The notes beneath the pieces were generated by a model that worked only from the letters and a program-made list of their open reading frames with translations, had not been told where the DNA came from and did no database searches. Positions 1 through 10,676 of a stretch of DNA of 64,000 nucleotides are shown here, one piece after another. Source of the stretch: Adiantum capillus-veneris. Lineage: Eukaryota; Streptophyta; Polypodiopsida; Polypodiales; Pteridaceae. The translations under genes and the position numbers were made by a program. Position 1 is the first letter of the stretch; every line of letters starts with the position of its first letter. The stretch covers positions 107,326,412-107,390,411 of the forward strand of contig CM043963.1 in NCBI GenBank assembly GCA_014529385.2, read 5' to 3'.

Positions 1-487
1 TCCCCGTGGTTTTACTTGTCACCAACGGTCCTCTAGAGGGAACTTCTGAAGGAGGCAGCTCAACAGGGCCTTCTTGGTAAGAAGTTGGCTGCATATCCAC
101 ATGGACACTCTTTGGGGGTGTGGGGTCCACGTGTGATGTGAAAGGAGAGTCCACTTCCCCACCCCCTTCGTGTGCTTCATTTGCATCAGGTTCCGAGCGA
201 GTAGCTCTACCTAATGTTTCCATGAAACGGCTAAACATACTAGTACTAGGCTGTGGAGCTTCGGGAGGTGCATGGCCTTCTCTCTCAGTGTTTTGGGTAG
301 GGTATGCTTCCATGATTTCTGAGTCGGAGGAGGAATCACTAGCGGCTATTTTAGGGTCTTGGGTGGTGCTACCTTGTGTCCCCGCTGAGGGTCTAGATCC
401 TATCGTGGATGGGTAATGGGTGTCCGTATGAACAGAGGCACCCTCAATATGCTCGTGTTCTAGCACCCGCCCAGAGCGTAAGTGCAT
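1..487 (-). CDS. Gag-like N-terminal ORF of minus-strand LTR retrotransposon (runs off left edge)
   Basis: The minus strand is open from a stop near 540 to the window edge. The first ATG codon is at 487-485. The product is hydrophilic and rich in Ser, Pro, Glu and Asp, with a stretch LRSGRVLEHE near its start. No zinc knuckle or catalytic motif is reached before the edge. It follows an LTR, a primer-binding site and a ~1-kb leader in the correct order and orientation for the gag start of a gypsy-type (Athila/Tat-like) element. The position supports a Gag assignment; the sequence itself is not diagnostic. The protein continues beyond the window, so its integrity cannot be judged. Confidence 0.5.
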   Translation of the reverse strand, partial: MHLRSGRVLEHEHIEGASVHTDTHYPSTIGSRPSAGTQGSTTQDPKIAASDSSSDSEIMEAYPTQNTEREGHAPPEAPQPSTSMFSRFMETLGRATRSEPDANEAHEGGGEVDSPFTSHVDPTPPKSVHVDMQPTSYQEGPVELPPSEVPSRGPLVTSKTTG

Positions 488-1580
488 GTGCTTTTGATAC
501 CCTAAGGTGTCAAAAAGCTGCTCTAGGAGGCCTTGTGACTAGTTTTTAGCGTGTTTTTTGTTTGTGTTTTTGCTAGATTTTTTTTTGAGCGTGTCGTGGA
601 ATGGGCCGTGTGATAGCTCGAAACGAGCATATCGGTCAGAGGGTCGTGCCGTGCTTTACAGCCCTCCATTTGGTCACTCTATGCCCTCGAAATCCCTAAA
701 ACTGTCAATTTCCAGTAGGGAACTAGGCCCAAACTAGAAGGTCTAAGGGTGCAAGTGGGAAGAGAAGAGAGGAGAGTGGAGGACTTGTCCCACATGCTCT
801 CATTCTCTCTTGAGGGAGTAGGGTATATATATAAGAGTGAGTCTAGTATATATCACAAAACTGAGGACTGAGGCTTGGGCTTGGGCTTGGGCTTGGGCTT
901 GGGCAAACGATCCCGATCTATCTTTTATACAGACCAACCCGTACGTTTTTATAACTCACCTTTTTTATTTTCGAAAATTTAACCTCCCACTCACTCGCGT
1001 TTTTTAGTTTTTTATTTTCGAAAATTTAACCTCCCACTCACTCGCGTTTTTTATTTTTCGGATTTTTTTCGAATTTTTTTTATTTTTATTTTTGCGATTT
1101 TTTTTTCGAATTTTTTTTTTTTTTTTGAGATATTATTTGGTACGCGTTTTGGTGCACGTTGACCTCACCTAACTATTTACTGCCCCACCTACCTACTGAC
1201 CTGCTAATCAGTGGTTCACCTAATTACTAACCTACTTAATTAACTAACTGTGCGCCTAACTGTGCACAAACCAGAAAACACAGAAAACACAGAAAATGCA
1301 GAAATTGAAACTTGACAGAACTGTGCAGTGAAAACACAGAAAATGCAAAAAAAACGCAAGAAATGCTAACTGTGTGTAAACAGAAAAACAGAATTTTGCT
1401 AACTGTCTAACTAATTACTAAATGTACGCAGCAGAAAAACAGAAAATGCAAACTGTGCGCATTGGAAAAACAGAATTAACAACTTGCAGAAAAAATATGC
1501 ATCCTCTCCCTCTTCTTTCCTACTGCAAACCACTCATACAAGAAGCACAAAGTGCCTCTTGGGCTTGGTGCAGGGCTATT
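488..1580 (-). other. Untranslated leader of the minus-strand retrotransposon
   Basis: AT-rich sequence with no supportable ORF lies between the primer-binding site and the gag ORF. It holds a TTGGGC hexamer array at about 871-905. It also holds a direct duplication of ~45 bp at about 968-1050, each copy containing the stretch TTCGAAAATTTAACCTCCCA. The 1260-1480 part is a run of degenerate CAGAAAA/ACACAGAAAATGCA repeats. The TTGGGC array and the duplication are the only ordered structures. Confidence 0.5.
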
Positions 1581-1598
1581 CCCCGGCAGCGGCGCCAA
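1581..1598 (-). promoter_or_regulatory. Primer-binding site, tRNA-Asp type
   Basis: On the minus strand the sequence TGGCGCCGCTGCCGGGGA lies a few bases inside the LTR end. Apart from one position it matches the complement of the plant tRNA-Asp 3' end, the usual primer of Athila/Tat-type gypsy elements. Its orientation fixes the element as minus strand, with the LTR to its right. Confidence 0.75.
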
Positions 1599-1601
1599 AA
1601 A

Positions 1602-2183
1602 TGTGCGCTCCTTGCCGCACTGTCGAAGCAAGGGACTTGCCGATACACCGTGTACGAGCCGCAGACGGCTCCAAGTACACGACTAGTTTAACTAGTAAGC
1701 TCAAAGAGGGCAATGGTGTGTCACTCACCGCCTTATGCTCCTGCCGTAGAGGATTCCTCGTCGCGAAGAAGAGGGAGATGCCGCTACGCCGCGCTCAACC
1801 GCCTTGCCGCCGTCGTGCCGCCGCAACGCTCGATCGCACACACACTCTCACACTGTCTCTCTCTCTCTCACACGCACACACACAAGGAGATGGTGAAGGA
1901 GAAGGTGGAGATGGAGCAAGAGCAGCTTCTATTGCACAATGAGAGAATGACTCAATTTTAGGTTTAATTGGCTTTTATGTGAGCTCACCCCATTCACACT
2001 TGGGCGCCCATGCTTAGCCAACTAACCCTAGCATGTTCGTGTTAGAGTGCGCCTCTCATCGGCGATCACTCTACCTTTCCCTATTGGACCGACAAGCCCG
2101 GTGCCTGACTCTACTTAAATAAATAATACGGTTACAGTGTCCGTCGTAGGCGATAGGGTGTCCGTGAGCCACAAGGGTTAACA
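1602..2183 (-). repeat. 5' LTR of minus-strand gypsy-type element
   Basis: The ~582-bp segment starts TGTG and ends AACA on the plus strand, so it has TG...CA termini. It is bounded on the left by the tRNA-Asp primer site. On the right, at 2184, a copia integrase reading frame starts abruptly in mid-domain. The predicted 5-bp target duplication is ACCAT (2184-2188); its partner lies outside the window. It contains short CT and CA runs at about 1857-1884. The right boundary rests on where the copia frame resumes and is good to a few bases. Confidence 0.65.
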
Positions 2184-4155
2184 ACCATCTACGTGTTTTT
2201 CATTGTGAAGCTTATGCTCATGTGCCTAAACAACTTCGATAGAAGTTAGAGCCAAAGTCACACAAATGTATTTTCATTGGATATGGTGCAGATAGAGAGA
2301 TGGGATATCATCTCTAGCACCTGGAATCTCATCGAGTCATCCGTAGTTCATATGTGATCTTCAATGAGTTGAAGATGAGAAACAACCTATCAACGAAATA
2401 GAGGTTCGGAGAGTCACTTTTGAGGATGTTGCCTCAAAGACAATGAAATCAACTCAGTGGGTTAGTGATGTACCTCCCACTAGCAATGCTCCAGAGGGAG
2501 CAGATAGCAATGGTCAAGCAGTGAGACGGTCTACTAGAGTCTCTACTCCACATGCGCATTTCGAGCCAGGTCTTGATTACATCATGTTGACCGATTGTGG
2601 TGAGCCAAGCTGCTACCAAGAAGCCATGATGACGAATGATGTGGTGAAGTGGGAGCAGGCTATGGAATCTGAGTATAACTTGATTGTTGCTAATGACACT
2701 TGGGACTTGATAGAACTGCCAAATGATGCAAAAGCTTTACCTTCCAAATGGGTTTAATAGAAGAAATTTACCTCAGGTGATCCAAATCCAAAGTACAAGG
2801 CTAGACTTGTAGCCAAAGGGTTCAAAAAGCAAAAGGGAGTTGATTTTGATGAAACCTTCTCGCCTGTGGTCAAGATGACAACATTTAGAACCATACTTGG
2901 TCTTGTAGCAATTGAGGACATGGAACTTGTCCAAATGGATGTGAAGACATCATTTCTTCACGGGGATCTTGATGAGGATGTTTACATGCAGCAGCCTGAA
3001 GGGTTTGTTCAGGAGAACGCATCTCGGGAGCTAGTATGTAAGCTTAAAAAGGCACTTTATGGCTTAAATCAGGGTTCAAGGCAGTGGTGTCATAAATTTG
3101 ATGCATGTATGAGGTCTCAAGGGTATAAAAGGAGCAAATAGGATCACTGCTTGTACACAAGAAACCTAGATGATGGCTCAATGATCATTCTAGTTTTGTA
3201 TGTTGATGACATGCTTATAGCTGGGAAATCCATTGTGAAAATTGCCAACTTGAAGAAAACACTTAGCAACAATTTTGCAATGAAAGATTTGGGGGATGCT
3301 ACACACTTTCTTGGCATGCAAATCAAAAGAGATCGCAAACGTCGTATTCTTGAGTTATCTCAGGAAACATACATTGAGAAAGTTTTGTAGCGTTTCAATA
3401 TGCAGGGGGAGAAAGCATTGAGTACCCCAATGCAGGAATTCTTGAAACTAAGCAAGGAAGATGCACCCAAATCTGATGACGAGTGAGCTGAAATGGCTAA
3501 GGCACCATATTCTTTGGCAGTGGCCATTCTCATGTATGCTATGATAGCCACAAGGCCAGACATTACTTTTGCAGTGGGAGTGGTGAGCCTATATATGGAA
3601 AATCCTGGCAGCAAGCATTGGGAAGCACTGAAGCACATTCTTAGGTACCTCAAAGGTACGGTCAATAGGTGTTTACGCTTCAAAAATAGTGATGCATCCA
3701 TCGTGGGTTATGCGCATGTAGACTATGCGGGTTGTGTCGACAATAGGAGATCAACATCTGGCTATGCCTTCATATTTGTTGGAGTAGCAGTATCTTGGAG
3801 GTCATGTCTTCAAGATTGTACGTCGTCTTCCACTACGGAAGCAGAGTACGTTGCATTGTCGGATGCAAGTAAAGAGTTTGTATGGTTATCTCGCTTGGTC
3901 AGAAATCTTGGCATTGATGTGACTCCAATGATATATTGTGATAGTCATAGTGCTCTTGCATTGGCAAGGAATCACGTGTTTCACTCCAAATCAAAACACA
4001 TTGAGATCAGGTATCATCTTGTGAGAGATTTCTTGGCCAAAAAGCTCATTGATTTGGTCAAGGTACACACTAATGACAACCCAGCAGATGCTTTGACGAA
4101 AGGCTTAGCTTTGGAGTGGTTTACACATTGCAATGAGTTGATGGGTATAGGTTGA
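2184..4155 (+). pseudogene. Copia-1 pol remnant: integrase C-terminus, reverse transcriptase, RNase H
   Basis: Translation begins within the copia integrase C-terminal region (LRVFHCEAYAHVP, then KCIFIGYG at about 2265). It continues through the reverse transcriptase, with the motifs DVKTSFLHGDL at ~2938 and YVDDML at ~3199. RNase H follows, with STTEAEYVALS at ~3829, KHIEIRYH at ~3998 and the NPADALTKG end at ~4078. In-frame stops at about 2755, 3139, 3388 and 3484 show that it is dead. Gag, protease and the integrase core are absent, because a minus-strand gypsy element is inserted at 2183/2184 and the rest lies to the left. The 3' LTR follows at 4225. Confidence 0.9.
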
Positions 4156-4224
4156 ATCCACTAGATTGATTCATGGTTGTACATACCATGTCACTTGGGC
4201 TGCGTTGGCCTTCAAGTGGAAGTT

Positions 4225-4451
4225 TGTTGGGATTCAGGCCAACAGGCCGGACATCCCACTTACTACTAGCCCATCTACTAACTTAACCTATATACACTTA
4301 TTCTTTAATACAACAGAATAAGGAGCTGCACAACAGGATAACGTTGTTGTGCGCTCCACCCAACAGTAGGTCTCTCTCTCTGCTCTCACACTTGCACTCG
4401 CACACGCTTCCCGCGGCACGTTCATTTTCCACTTATCACTCGCATTCAACA
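4225..4451 (+). repeat. 3' LTR of Copia-1
   Basis: A purine-rich tract (AAGTGGAAG) precedes the LTR start at 4225. The LTR runs from TGTTG to CAACA, an inverted pentamer at its ends, about 227 bp long. Unrelated CACTA transposase sequence resumes immediately after it. The 5' LTR is outside the window, so the target duplication cannot be checked. Confidence 0.7.
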
Positions 4452-4456
4452 CATGT

Positions 4457-4848
4457 TTAAAAGCAAGTCTACGGTGGAGCTTATCACATGGCATGCCAAC
4501 CACCGCTCAAATGATGGAATGATGCGTATCCCTATCAATTCACCTGCATGGAGACACATAGAAACTCAATGGCCAGAGTTTTTGCTAAAGCCTCGACCCT
4601 TGAGGCTTGGGCTGGCAAGCAAAAATGGCAATATACTTCTTTCTTTGCTTGTGCCAGGGAAGTACAAGGTGGAAAATATTGATGTCTACCTTGAGCACCT
4701 CATGGAGGAGTTGAAGGAGTTATGGAGAGGCATCCCTGCTATAGATGTCTCACTTCCAAAGGAGAGGAGACAGTCCATTGTGAGAGGTATCCTTATGTGG
4801 ACTATGCATGACTATCCTATTTTTTTGTTTTGTTCGCCTCAACTATAA
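4457..4848 (+). pseudogene. CACTA (En/Spm) TNP2-type transposase fragment
   Basis: The ORF reads the conserved TNP2 (Transposase_21) signatures in order: ITWHANHRSNDGMMRIP, then SPAWRHIETQWPEF, then PRPLRLGLAS. Next come LLSLLVPGKY, NIDVYLEHLMEELKELW and GILMWTMHDYPIF. Between LGLAS and LLSLLVPG about 50 residues usual in the family (the FNPFG...PPW segment) are missing. This is therefore an internally deleted remnant. Copia-1 is inserted at its left edge. The family match is from recognition of the motif order, not from a search. Confidence 0.75.
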
Positions 4849-5193
4849 TGCTTGCAAAGCATTGCAACTGTTGAGTGTTGTCCATCATGTATGAAACCTC
4901 TACGACTTCCATTGCACAGATAGTACACCATGGAAACTACTTGCATTAGGCCCACACACAATTACAACAATAATTGTCTCAGTAGACCTCAACAAAATGA
5001 CAAACTCAAAATCAACTGTGTAGTTTTTGTCTCCAGTTGTTGCACATACAAGAGAGCCTCGTCTTCCAACATAGATGCAAGTTTATCTTGGTTAGGCCAA
5101 AAACATAACACTCCATGTCCCAAGTCACATATACACTAAAGAAAGGTGTGCATGTGTATGTTCCAAAGTTTACCCTAGCACGCACGCCCATGT

Positions 5194-5194
<1 letters not shown>

Positions 5195-5240
<46 letters not shown>
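5195..5240. repeat. (CA)n microsatellite
   Basis: An uninterrupted CA tract of about 23 units lies inside the duplicated gene-flank segment. Confidence 0.95.
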
Positions 5241-5242
<2 letters not shown>

Positions 5243-5441
5243 GAGAATTCTCATTAGTCATGATGCCTTTGTGTTGTAGCTCTCACATGCAAAGAGGGAA
5301 GCAAGCAGAATGCTGCTTACTTTTTTCTAGAAACAAGTTGGGATAGGAAAATCTATAAGTAGGCCCAAAAATTTTAATATATCCTTAAAAGTCGCTTTTT
5401 GTTCAAAAGTTTACCCTCGTGCGTTTGCACTAGTGCACGCG

Positions 5442-5606
<165 letters not shown>

Positions 5607-6003
5607 CATTAGTCACGATGCCTTTGCGTTGTAGATCTCACATGCAGAGAGGGAAGCAAGCCCAATGTTGCTTGCTTTTTTCTAGAAACAAGTTGGGAAT
5701 AGGACATTCTAGAAGTAGGCCCAAGATTTTTAATAAACCCTTAAAAGTCGCTTTTGTTCTTCTATTTTATTTAGCTAAAGTTGTGTTTCCCTCAACAATA
5801 ATGATGGTAAAGCACTGCACCTGTTGAGAGTTGTCCATTAGGTATAAAACCTCTATGGATTCCATTGCACAGATGGAAATTGCTTGCATTATGCCCACAC
5901 AGAGTATACTTCACCAAAATGAGAAACTCAGAAAGTGTGTAGTTTCTGTCTCCAATTGCTGCTCATACAAGAGAGCCTCATCTTCCAACGTGAGATGCAA
6001 GTT

Positions 6004-6340
6004 CAAGGGAGGTCACTTCTAATACCCACTCGTTGCAAATACTAGATCATGAATCTCATGTAAGTTAGTTATTTTTTATACCATCTCTCAATCCATCTCA
6101 TCATCACTCCATCATTTTTTAGCAAGGCTTTTGTGGGTTTGAAACTGGCAGAAGTGATCATGAGTTTTCTTTGTCTGCAATCTTCAATGGTGCATGGATC
6201 AAACATGTGGTATAGAAGACATGCATAAGGTCTTTGGCACACTCAAGATTTAAGTGATCCCTACACTTGGAGTTGAATGAACTCATAGGAAAACCAATTG
6301 CATTTGCAACTGCCACTAGAGGCTACAATCGATAAAACTC
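6004..6340. other. Unassigned sequence left of the gypsy array
   Basis: No ORF, RNA gene or repeat terminus is recognisable here. It appears to be the pre-insertion host sequence into which the chromovirus array starting at 6341 was inserted. Its last five bases, AACTC, resemble CACTC directly after the array at 41340-41344. Confidence 0.4.
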
Positions 6341-6510
6341 TTTCATAAAATCTAATATCTAACCAACCCAAATGATTTTCTCATATTAAATTGATTGTTT
6401 AATGTGGGAGAATAAATGGAAACAAGGGTTAGAATATAGACATGTGCTTATGTATCTGCCTCATCACGGCACCAAGGTTAAAGGGGTCCAAATGAGAGAT
6501 GGTATGTTAA
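6341..6510 (+). repeat. Left part of chromovirus LTR1
   Basis: This part is homologous to the first ~170 bp of LTR2 (33008) and LTR3 (39859). The canonical TGTCATAAA start reads TTTCATAAA here. The copy stops at GGTATGTTAA, where transposon A begins, and resumes at 28198. Confidence 0.85.
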
Positions 6511-6871
6511 CATTAGGAAAAATGTGAACCCCAAAAGGGACCTTTAGCTTAAGGGGTGATCAAGCATGGACCAATAGGAAGAGGGTGATGGCCACAGCTA
6601 TAGCCTCAAAAAGTAGGGTAGGAGGGGGCATGAGGGCATGTTTGTTCCCCTCATTATAGCTTTGTCCCCTATAAAGAGAGAGAAAAAAGGGGGGGGGAGG
6701 TGGTTTTCTCACCATTTTTATGGGCGTCCATAAAGTAACCCTAAAATTTCAAAAAAAAATTAAATCTCTAAAGCTCACTTTTCACTCGTCAAAAGCTCCC
6801 CCAACCATATACATGGTCGAATATCTATTTTCTTTCACCAAAATGTGCATTTCTCAGCCATTACCCTCCAT

Positions 6872-6889
6872 CTCCTCCTCCTCCTCCTC

Positions 6890-6967
<78 letters not shown>
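6872..6967. repeat. (CTC)n/(CT)n microsatellite
   Basis: About seven CTC units run into ~35 CT units, inside the left subterminal region of element A. Confidence 0.95.
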
Positions 6968-6969
<2 letters not shown>

Positions 6970-7519
6970 CAAGATTTCCGTAGCTACAACACATATGGAA
7001 GCTTTCCATAGCTACAATACATATGGAAGTTTTCCATAGGTTCTCACAATCTAAACACACACTCTCTGTCTACGTGCTTTCCAATTTTCATCTACACCTC
7101 CATTGTCCTCTCTCCCCAAGACCTCCATGGCTGCAGCACTTGTGGAGACTTTACCAAGCACCTCTTCTACCACTTCATAGCCCATCATCTACAAGCTATC
7201 CATGGCTATGGCTGCAACATTGGGGTAAACTTCTCCAACCCTCTCTTTTACCCTTTCAGGTACACCTTCTTAGCTCATCATCTTCAAGCTTCCCATGGCT
7301 GGAGCACCTACAAAAACTCTATCAACCACCTCTTGACTCCTTGCCAGGCTACAGTATTGCACTCCAAGTTTTTCCATTGAAGGTTTAATACTTTGTATCT
7401 CCCTCTCTCCAAAAACATTTACTTCTTCCTCCTCCATCTCTAGCTCATTCATAACCACCATCAAACCCTCTTACTGTAACCCCACCCCTTCCTCTCTGTA
7501 GCAATTTCAAACTCTAATA

Positions 7520-8345
7520 CTCACAGAAAGCCAAAAGATGAGGTAGAAAATGTTTTCTTGTACAACACCAAAGATCCTAATGGGGAGTGGGTGCCTCAAG
7601 TGTTTAGCAAAGGCGCTTGGGTCTTCATGCAACCTATAGCCACCGGGCCTCATCATGTTCGAGATTGTGGCAACTTGGATCAACATTGGAAAGGGAGGCT
7701 GCTTGGGTTCAAAGACCATAGGATCAATGGGATGGTGGTTGTTGTTTAACATGTGTATTCAATGCCTAATATGTAGTTGGGGCACACTAATCCAAGACTT
7801 TTTCCACCTAACTGTAAGTTGCTTCTCTTTGTTGTTGCAATAGACATATGCATTGAGTTGACCTATGTGTTCAAGTATGCTAGTATGCTTTTTTTGGGCC
7901 ATTTGATGTCTATGTAGATATATTTCCATCAAACTTGGTGAGCACCAACAATTAGGAAGACTCTCCGGAGCCTTTCAAGATTTTCATGCTGACATTGGTG
8001 CCATGATGCTTCCCTGTGTGCAACCATCGATGCTACTGCAAAGTAGAATCTTCTTCTACACACACACAATAGTGCCCACCTCTGAGCATGGTTATGGTAA
8101 GATCAATGGAATTGACATGCGATCACTTCTTAGCATGGAGTGGCTGCAACCTGATGTTTGTCATCCATCTTATCCATAAAGGAGAAGATGGTTTTTGACA
8201 TTCTTTCCTCGTTGAAGTTTGAGAAGGCTTCTAGATTTCGTAGGTCTAAGTTGATGTTGTCCTGTGCATGTTTTTGTGCATCTATTTAAGGCCCTGACAT
8301 TCAATGTCACACCCACTATGTTTATATGCAAGAATGTGTCTTTTG
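7520..8345 (+). pseudogene. Element A plus-strand gene 1, 5' part (unknown function)
   Basis: From about 7530 the translation KPKDEVENVFLYNTKDPNGE is followed by WVPQVFSKGAWVFMQP, HWKGRLLGFK and further blocks. It aligns block by block with element B at 16850-17090 (RPKDEVIALACHN, WVPQEFTKGAWVYMQP, HWKGKLLGFK). A second exon-like block at ~7930-8345 matches B 17240-17650 (for example LLSMEWLQPDV here and LLSMEWPVPDL in B). Copia-2 is inserted at 8345. I do not recognise the family. Conservation between A and B shows that it was a real coding sequence, now broken by stops and by the insertion. Confidence 0.6.
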
Positions 8346-8667
8346 TGTTGAAGATGATGAAACAGGAAACAGAAGGAAGACAGCAACTCAGAGTAGGAAG
8401 AAGATGGAGAAGGAGAAGACACAGAGCTTGTGTACGAGATCTCTGTAGTCTCTCTCTCTGTAGTCTCTCTCTCTGTAGTCTCTCTCTCTGTAGTCTCTCT
8501 CTCTGTATTGGAATAATAATGTATACAAACTCAGAGCTACAAAGCTTATATGAAACCCTAAGAGATAAGGTGTCCTTTCACACCGGATGTCCAGGGGGAA
8601 AAACCCAGTGGGAGAAAAGTGCCCCTGGTGAAGCGCGTATACACACTAACACTACTACATGTCTACA
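8346..8667 (-). repeat. 3' LTR of Copia-2 (plus-strand left copy)
   Basis: TGTTGAAGATG...GTCTACA, 322 bp. It holds four copies of the 15-mer GTAGTCTCTCTCTCT at 8443-8503, where the right LTR has one. The purine-rich tract for plus-strand priming is just right of it (8668-8680, read on the minus strand). Confidence 0.95.
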
Positions 8668-8765
8668 AATCCCCCCTGTAGTGATAGTGTGAATCCGTAC
8701 AAGGTAGCAGATCATCATGTGTATGAGAGTAAGCCCAAAGCTTTTCGGAAAGCTTCAAACTTTTC

Positions 8766-10676
8766 TCATGATAACGCCTTCGTAAATAGATCTGCAATGT
8801 TATCCTGTGTAGGACAGTAAGTTAGTGTGATCTCCCCTGCATGTAGCCTTTCCCTGACATAGTGGTAGTGAACCTCTATGTGCTTTGTTCTTGCATGAAA
8901 TACTGGATTCCTTGCAACTGCCATAGCACTCTGACTGTCACTGAAAATGGTAGTGGGTGCCTGTTGACACTCACAAAGATCTGCCAATAACCTGCGTATC
9001 CATACACAATCAACTGTTGCCATGAAAGCTGCCCTGTACTCAGCTTCACAAGTTGATGTAGCCACTGTGGGTTGCTTCTTGCTTAGCCAAGATATACATG
9101 CATTTCCCAAGAAAAAACAATTGCCACTTGTGGAATGTCGTGTGTCAAAATCACCAGTCCAATCTGAATCGCTGTAACCAAGAAGCTGCATAGAACTGTG
9201 CTTTCCATACATATCCCCCCTTGGAAAGAACATGGCAAGATTAGGGGTACCTGAAAGGTAATGAAGTATGCGCTTCACAGCCTGCCAATGATGCATACCT
9301 GGGCTGTGCATAAATCTGCTTGCTTGTGAAACCCCAAATTGAATGTCTGGACGAGTGTTGCCTGCCAAATATATCAAGCAACCAACCGCTGCTGCATAAG
9401 TATGTACATCAAAAGGTTCTCCAGCATCGTGCATGCTCAACTTTGATCCAGTTTCTACGGGTGTAGAGATTGGCTTACAATTTTGCATACCAAACTTGTC
9501 CAAAATTTTATGCAAATATTTTGCCTGCAACATGTATATGCCATCCTCTGATTGCACAAACTGAATACCCAAGTAATAATGTAGCAAACCAAGATCAGAC
9601 ATCTCAAAGGTTTTTCTCAAAGCATCTTTAAACGCTTCAATTTCATTTGCATTATTGCCTGTAAGAAGCATATCATCCACATAAAGTGTTAGCATAATGA
9701 GAACTCCATCTCTCTTTTTGACATACAAAGTACTTTCTGTTGGACTATTCTGAAATCCCTGGCCAATCAAATAAGTATGTATCTTCTCATACCATGCTCT
9801 TGGAGCCTGTTTGAGACCATACAAAGCTTTACGCAATCTACATACCTTTTTCTCTTGACCTTTTACAACAAAACCACTTGGTTGACTTACATAAACTTCT
9901 TCCTGCAAATCACCATTCAAAAAAGCAGTTTTGATATCCAACTGATGCACTTTCCAACCATGATGAGCAGCAATTGCAACTAGTGATCTAACTGTGGACG
10001 CACGAGAAGTAGGAGCAAAGGTTTCATCATAATCTATGCCTTTCTGTTGCGCATAGCTTTTTGCCACAAGCCTTGCTTTGTACCTGTCAACAGTACCATC
10101 TTGTTTCCTTTTTACCTTAAAAACCCACTTTGTACCAATAGGCTTTTTACCTGTAGGCAAGTCCACTAGATCCCATGTATGATTCTTATGAACAGAATCA
10201 ATTTCTTGCTGCATAGCATCTTTCCACTGAACACACTCTAAAGCTTGTTCAAATGAATCAGGCTCATCTGCATCACAAAGAGTGCTAAAGCAAGCCAAAT
10301 CTACTTGCTCTCTGCCAAAAGTAGTACCAGCACGTGTTTTCCGTGGCAGCGGTGCATCCAACTTGCTATCCTGCAAAGTTTTCTGAACCCATTTAGGCAA
10401 GGTTCTTTCTTCCCTGAGAACTTCTTGCTCTTCACGCACAATTTCCTCTACATCATGAGGTGTCACATGCTGATCAAAAGATTGATCAAGATTATCAACC
10501 TGTTGTGATTCTTGATTCTCCACAAAAGAAGGAAGCAAACCTTCAAATACATCATGTGTCTGCATATGAGGTACATCAAAAGCAACCATAGGTTGAGCAG
10601 TAGTTTCTGCAAAAATTACATCATGGCTTTCAAAAATCTTGTTTGTAGCAGGATTGTAAAGTCTATAGCAAGACAA
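8766..10676 (-). CDS. Copia-2 reverse transcriptase and RNase H
   Basis: The open frame of ~636 codons begins in the integrase tail (YRLYNPATNKIFESHDVIF). It contains the complete copia reverse transcriptase: LVDLPTGKKPIGTKWVFKVK, then KVHQLDIKTAFLNGDL, then ALYGLKQAPRAWY. The catalytic motif LYVDDMLLTGNN follows. RNase H comes next, with SDSDWTGD, TSTCEAEYRA, FSDSQSAMAVARN and KHIEVHYHYVRERL, and it ends DNIADLFTKALS. All catalytic residues I can recognise are present. It is out of frame with the upstream integrase near 10675, so it could only be translated as part of a polyprotein if that shift were absent. Confidence 0.9.
   Translation of the reverse strand: MSCYRLYNPATNKIFESHDVIFAETTAQPMVAFDVPHMQTHDVFEGLLPSFVENQESQQVDNLDQSFDQHVTPHDVEEIVREEQEVLREERTLPKWVQKTLQDSKLDAPLPRKTRAGTTFGREQVDLACFSTLCDADEPDSFEQALECVQWKDAMQQEIDSVHKNHTWDLVDLPTGKKPIGTKWVFKVKRKQDGTVDRYKARLVAKSYAQQKGIDYDETFAPTSRASTVRSLVAIAAHHGWKVHQLDIKTAFLNGDLQEEVYVSQPSGFVVKGQEKKVCRLRKALYGLKQAPRAWYEKIHTYLIGQGFQNSPTESTLYVKKRDGVLIMLTLYVDDMLLTGNNANEIEAFKDALRKTFEMSDLGLLHYYLGIQFVQSEDGIYMLQAKYLHKILDKFGMQNCKPISTPVETGSKLSMHDAGEPFDVHTYAAAVGCLIYLAGNTRPDIQFGVSQASRFMHSPGMHHWQAVKRILHYLSGTPNLAMFFPRGDMYGKHSSMQLLGYSDSDWTGDFDTRHSTSGNCFFLGNACISWLSKKQPTVATSTCEAEYRAAFMATVDCVWIRRLLADLCECQQAPTTIFSDSQSAMAVARNPVFHARTKHIEVHYHYVRERLHAGEITLTYCPTQDNIADLFTKALS

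Noticed and set aside
1422-1961. Plus-strand ORFs at the LTR/leader boundary
   Set aside because: They lie antisense to the leader, primer site and LTR of a minus-strand retrotransposon and carry no conserved motif.
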